Assembly (NCBI GenBank): GCA_946615875.1
Contig: CAMOIK010000094.1
Location: forward strand, 1-8,105
Source of the DNA: an uncultured Verrucomicrobiota bacterium
GTDB taxonomy: Bacteria; Verrucomicrobiota; Kiritimatiellia; RFP12; UBA1067
Direction of reading: 5' to 3'
DNA: 8,105 bases
How positions within the stretch are numbered: the stretch's first letter is position 1; each line of letters begins with the position of its first letter. The notes below the pieces were generated by a model. It saw nothing but the letters and a program-made list of their open reading frames with translations, was not told where the DNA came from and made no database searches. The translations under genes were made by a program, and so were the position numbers. Of this stretch, positions 6,275-8,105 are shown in pieces.

Positions 6275-7002
6275 GAGCATATCTCCAGATAGAGCCGCGA
6301 AATCTCGGCGGTGTCGCCCCCGGTCGGACGCGAGGCGGCTATCGCGCCGTCCTTGATGAAGCAGACGCGCGACGCGGCGGCGGCCACCACCGGGTCGTGG
6401 GTGACGAGCAGCACGGCTATGCACTCGGTCTTGTTCATCTCGGCCAGGAGACCGCATATCGCCCGCGCGCTCTTCGCGTCAAGGCTGCCTGTCGGCTCGT
6501 CGGCCAGTATCGCGTGGGGCCGCATGTAGAGGGCGCGGCCGATCGCCGTGCGCTGGCGTTCGCCGCCGGACAGCGCGCCGGGAAGCTTGCCCTCCAGCCC
6601 GCGGAGCGCGAGGGCGTCGATCAGCATATCGAGTCTGCGGCGGTCTATGGCGGCGCGGTCCAGCCTGGCCGGCAGCAGTATGTTTTCTGCGACGGTCAGG
6701 GTCTCTATGAGGTTGAAGGACTGGAAGACTACGCCGACATGGCGGCGCCTGAACCTGGCCGCCGCGCCGTCGCCTAGCGCAGTCACCTCTACGCCGCCCA
6801 CGCGGATGCGCCCCGCCGACGGCTTCAGCAAGCCCGCCGCGAGATGCAGGAACGTGGATTTGCCGCTGCCCGACGGCCCCATGAGGGCGACGAACTCGCC
6901 TTCGCCCACCTCCAGCGAAAAATCCTTCAGAACGTCGCTTTTCCCATACGCGTGCCGGACTCCCTCCGCGCGCAACGCAAACCGTCCGCTTCCGTCAGCC
7001 AT
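6271..7002 (-). CDS. ABC transporter ATP-binding protein, MacB/LolD type
   Basis: A 243-residue cytoplasmic ATPase, the usual length for LolD/FtsE-type subunits, that powers the permease encoded next. All motifs are intact: Walker A GPSGSGKST (42-50), Q-loop VFQSFNLI (Q94), signature LSGGERQR (144-151), Walker B AILADEP (164-170, with D168 and catalytic E169), D-loop SLD (173-175) and switch H202 in LVTHDP. FQSFNLIETLTVAENILLP is characteristic of the LolD/MacB/FtsE subgroup. The ATG at 7002 is preferred because GGAGAG (7012-7017) lies about 9 bases upstream. An in-frame TTG at 7029 would add 9 residues but has a poor ribosome site. The stop overlaps the permease start (ATGA), implying translational coupling, and the start is 33 bases after the pseudopilin stop. 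Confidence 0.95.
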   Translation of the reverse strand: MADGSGRFALRAEGVRHAYGKSDVLKDFSLEVGEGEFVALMGPSGSGKSTFLHLAAGLLKPSAGRIRVGGVEVTALGDGAAARFRRRHVGVVFQSFNLIETLTVAENILLPARLDRAAIDRRRLDMLIDALALRGLEGKLPGALSGGERQRTAIGRALYMRPHAILADEPTGSLDAKSARAICGLLAEMNKTECIAVLLVTHDPVVAAAASRVCFIKDGAIAASRPTGGDTAEISRLYLEICS

Positions 7003-7035
7003 GGCTTTTCTCTCTCCGTTCGCCGTCAATCGTTC

Positions 7036-8085
7036 TCACTGGGCTTTCCAGTCGGCGTTGTATTGAGCGCCCTTCCACGTGTTGCCCTCGCAGTCGAGCA
7101 CCCCGGCGAACTTGACCGTCGTGCCGGAGTTGCCGGTGCCGTTGTTCATGCTGAAGCAGAGAAGGTAGTTCCTGTAGCGGGTCTTGTCGAGCGTTTCGTT
7201 GCGCGGGAGGTTCTCGAAATAGCGCGTGGTGACGTCGCTGTCGCGCCCCATGCCGAGCACGACCACGCGCTTGCATATCCCCTTCCTGAAATACGTCTCC
7301 GGCGTGGAGGCGCTCAGACCTGTCACGTTGTTCGTGGGACCGAAATCAAGCCCCAGGTCGCGATACGCCGCCTCGCACTTGGCGGGGTTCAGCACGGCGA
7401 CGGCCATGCCGTTGGTGAGAACGGCCGGATAGCAGGCGCTCAGGTCGGGGCGCATCCCCGGACCGCCGCCGACGCTGTGCAGTCCGTAGGTCTGCTCCCA
7501 CACGCTGCCGCTCCATCCGAGGTTCTTGGCCTGCGCGTTGGAATAGTTGTGATAGACGACCACGCCCACGCCGGCGTCCTTGAGCGACTCCACTTCCTTG
7601 GCGTTGGGGTAGTAGATGCCGAGACTGTCGGCGAAGGCGCCCAACCCCTTGTTGCTCTCGTGGGCGGTGCCGAGGTCCTGCACCGTCCCGGTGGTCGTTC
7701 CGCTGGCGTTTTCCACTATCGCAGAGGATTTTATGCCGCAATATATGCCGGGGATGACCCCGCCCGCGCCATCGTACCACCCGCTTGCCGGCGCCCAAAG
7801 ATACGTCCCCTCGGAGCCTTCGGGCACCTTGGTGCCGTCCACGTCGATCAACGCCTCGCAGTATGCGAACATCCCGCGCACGCTCTCCTCTTTGAGGTCT
7901 TTTTCCGCCAGGGAGGTGCGGATGGTGCGGTCGATGTTCTTTATGTTCGCCGCGTTCGCCCTCCTTGCCGCCGTAACGCGTATGTCGGAGAACTTTCCTA
8001 TGGCTATCACGGTCACGATCGCCACAATCGCTATGACGATCATCAGTTCAATTAGCGTAAAACCACGTTTCGCCGGTGTTTTCAT
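7036..8085 (-). CDS. Large type IV pilin-like (pseudopilin) protein with prepilin cleavage motif
   Basis: A 349-residue secreted or inner-membrane-anchored protein whose N terminus is a class III signal: short basic leader MKTPAKRG, prepilin peptidase cleavage G8|F9, FTLIELM with Glu at mature position 5, and a hydrophobic helix to about residue 30. This marks it as a substrate of a type IV pilus or type II secretion assembly machine. The remaining ~300 residues are an extracytoplasmic domain I do not recognise, rich in Gly, Asn and Thr, with seven cysteines (76, 116, 218, 237, 271, 310, 332) that could form disulfides. Ordinary major pseudopilins are about 130-170 residues, so this is twice as large. 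The ATG at 8085 has AAGGAG (8095-8100) 9 bases upstream; an in-frame TTG one codon earlier is less likely. It sits 33 bases before the ABC ATPase, so co-transcription is likely. No other pilus or secretion gene is visible. Confidence 0.88.
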   Translation of the reverse strand: MKTPAKRGFTLIELMIVIAIVAIVTVIAIGKFSDIRVTAARRANAANIKNIDRTIRTSLAEKDLKEESVRGMFAYCEALIDVDGTKVPEGSEGTYLWAPASGWYDGAGGVIPGIYCGIKSSAIVENASGTTTGTVQDLGTAHESNKGLGAFADSLGIYYPNAKEVESLKDAGVGVVVYHNYSNAQAKNLGWSGSVWEQTYGLHSVGGGPGMRPDLSACYPAVLTNGMAVAVLNPAKCEAAYRDLGLDFGPTNNVTGLSASTPETYFRKGICKRVVVLGMGRDSDVTTRYFENLPRNETLDKTRYRNYLLCFSMNNGTGNSGTTVKFAGVLDCEGNTWKGAQYNADWKAQ

Positions 8086-8094
8086 CAAATTACA

Positions 8095-8100
8095 CTCCTT
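8095..8100 (-). promoter_or_regulatory. Strong ribosome binding site of the pseudopilin gene
   Basis: AAGGAG on the minus strand, 9 bases before the ATG at 8085, in a short AT-rich leader. It fixes the start at the ATG rather than the adjacent TTG (8086-8088). The promoter for this gene, if it has its own, lies beyond the right edge. Confidence 0.8.
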
Positions 8101-8105
8101 TTCAA

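Noticed and set aside
6275..6457. N-terminal extension of the permease by about 60 residues
   Set aside because: It overlaps the end of the ATPase gene and reads as Arg-rich shadow sequence. The ATGA junction at 6271-6274 with GGAG 8 bases upstream explains the start.

Overview
The window is GC-rich (coding third positions are almost all G or C) and tightly packed. It carries six protein genes, all on the minus strand, in two operon-like groups; read it from right to left. No rRNA, CRISPR array, insertion sequence or phage gene was seen. The organism cannot be named from the sequence alone. A very long type IV pilin-like protein with a textbook cleavage motif, a secreted glycerophosphodiesterase, a bacterial AraM-type dehydrogenase and high GC together suggest a Gram-negative (two-membrane) lineage. 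My best guess is the Verrucomicrobiota/Kiritimatiellota/Lentisphaerota group, which is rich in such pseudopilins; this is inference only.

Group 1 (8085 down to 3953) encodes a large pseudopilin-like protein, then, after 33 bases, the ATPase and, through an ATGA overlap, the permease of a MacB/LolCDE/FtsX-type ABC transporter. The ABC pair forms a complete mechanotransmission-type transporter. No membrane-fusion partner (MacA-like) is visible, although the operon may begin outside the window to the right.

The 96-base gap 3857-3952 separates the groups. It holds a nested inverted repeat (possible transcript 3' end of group 1), a sigma70-like promoter for group 2, and a small palindrome over the -10 box that looks like a repressor operator.

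Group 2 (3856 down to 109) is a phosphoglycerol salvage operon: an exported glycerophosphodiester phosphodiesterase, an AraM-family sn-glycerol-1-phosphate dehydrogenase, and an organophosphate:phosphate antiporter of the GlpT/UhpT type. A coherent reading is that diesters are cut outside the cytoplasm, the phosphoglycerol is imported in exchange for phosphate, and it is oxidised to dihydroxyacetone phosphate for glycolysis. The dehydrogenase being of the G1P rather than the usual G3P type is the most interesting biological point.

At the left edge (20-49) is a second promoter, very similar to the group 2 promoter, that fires leftwards into a gene outside the window.
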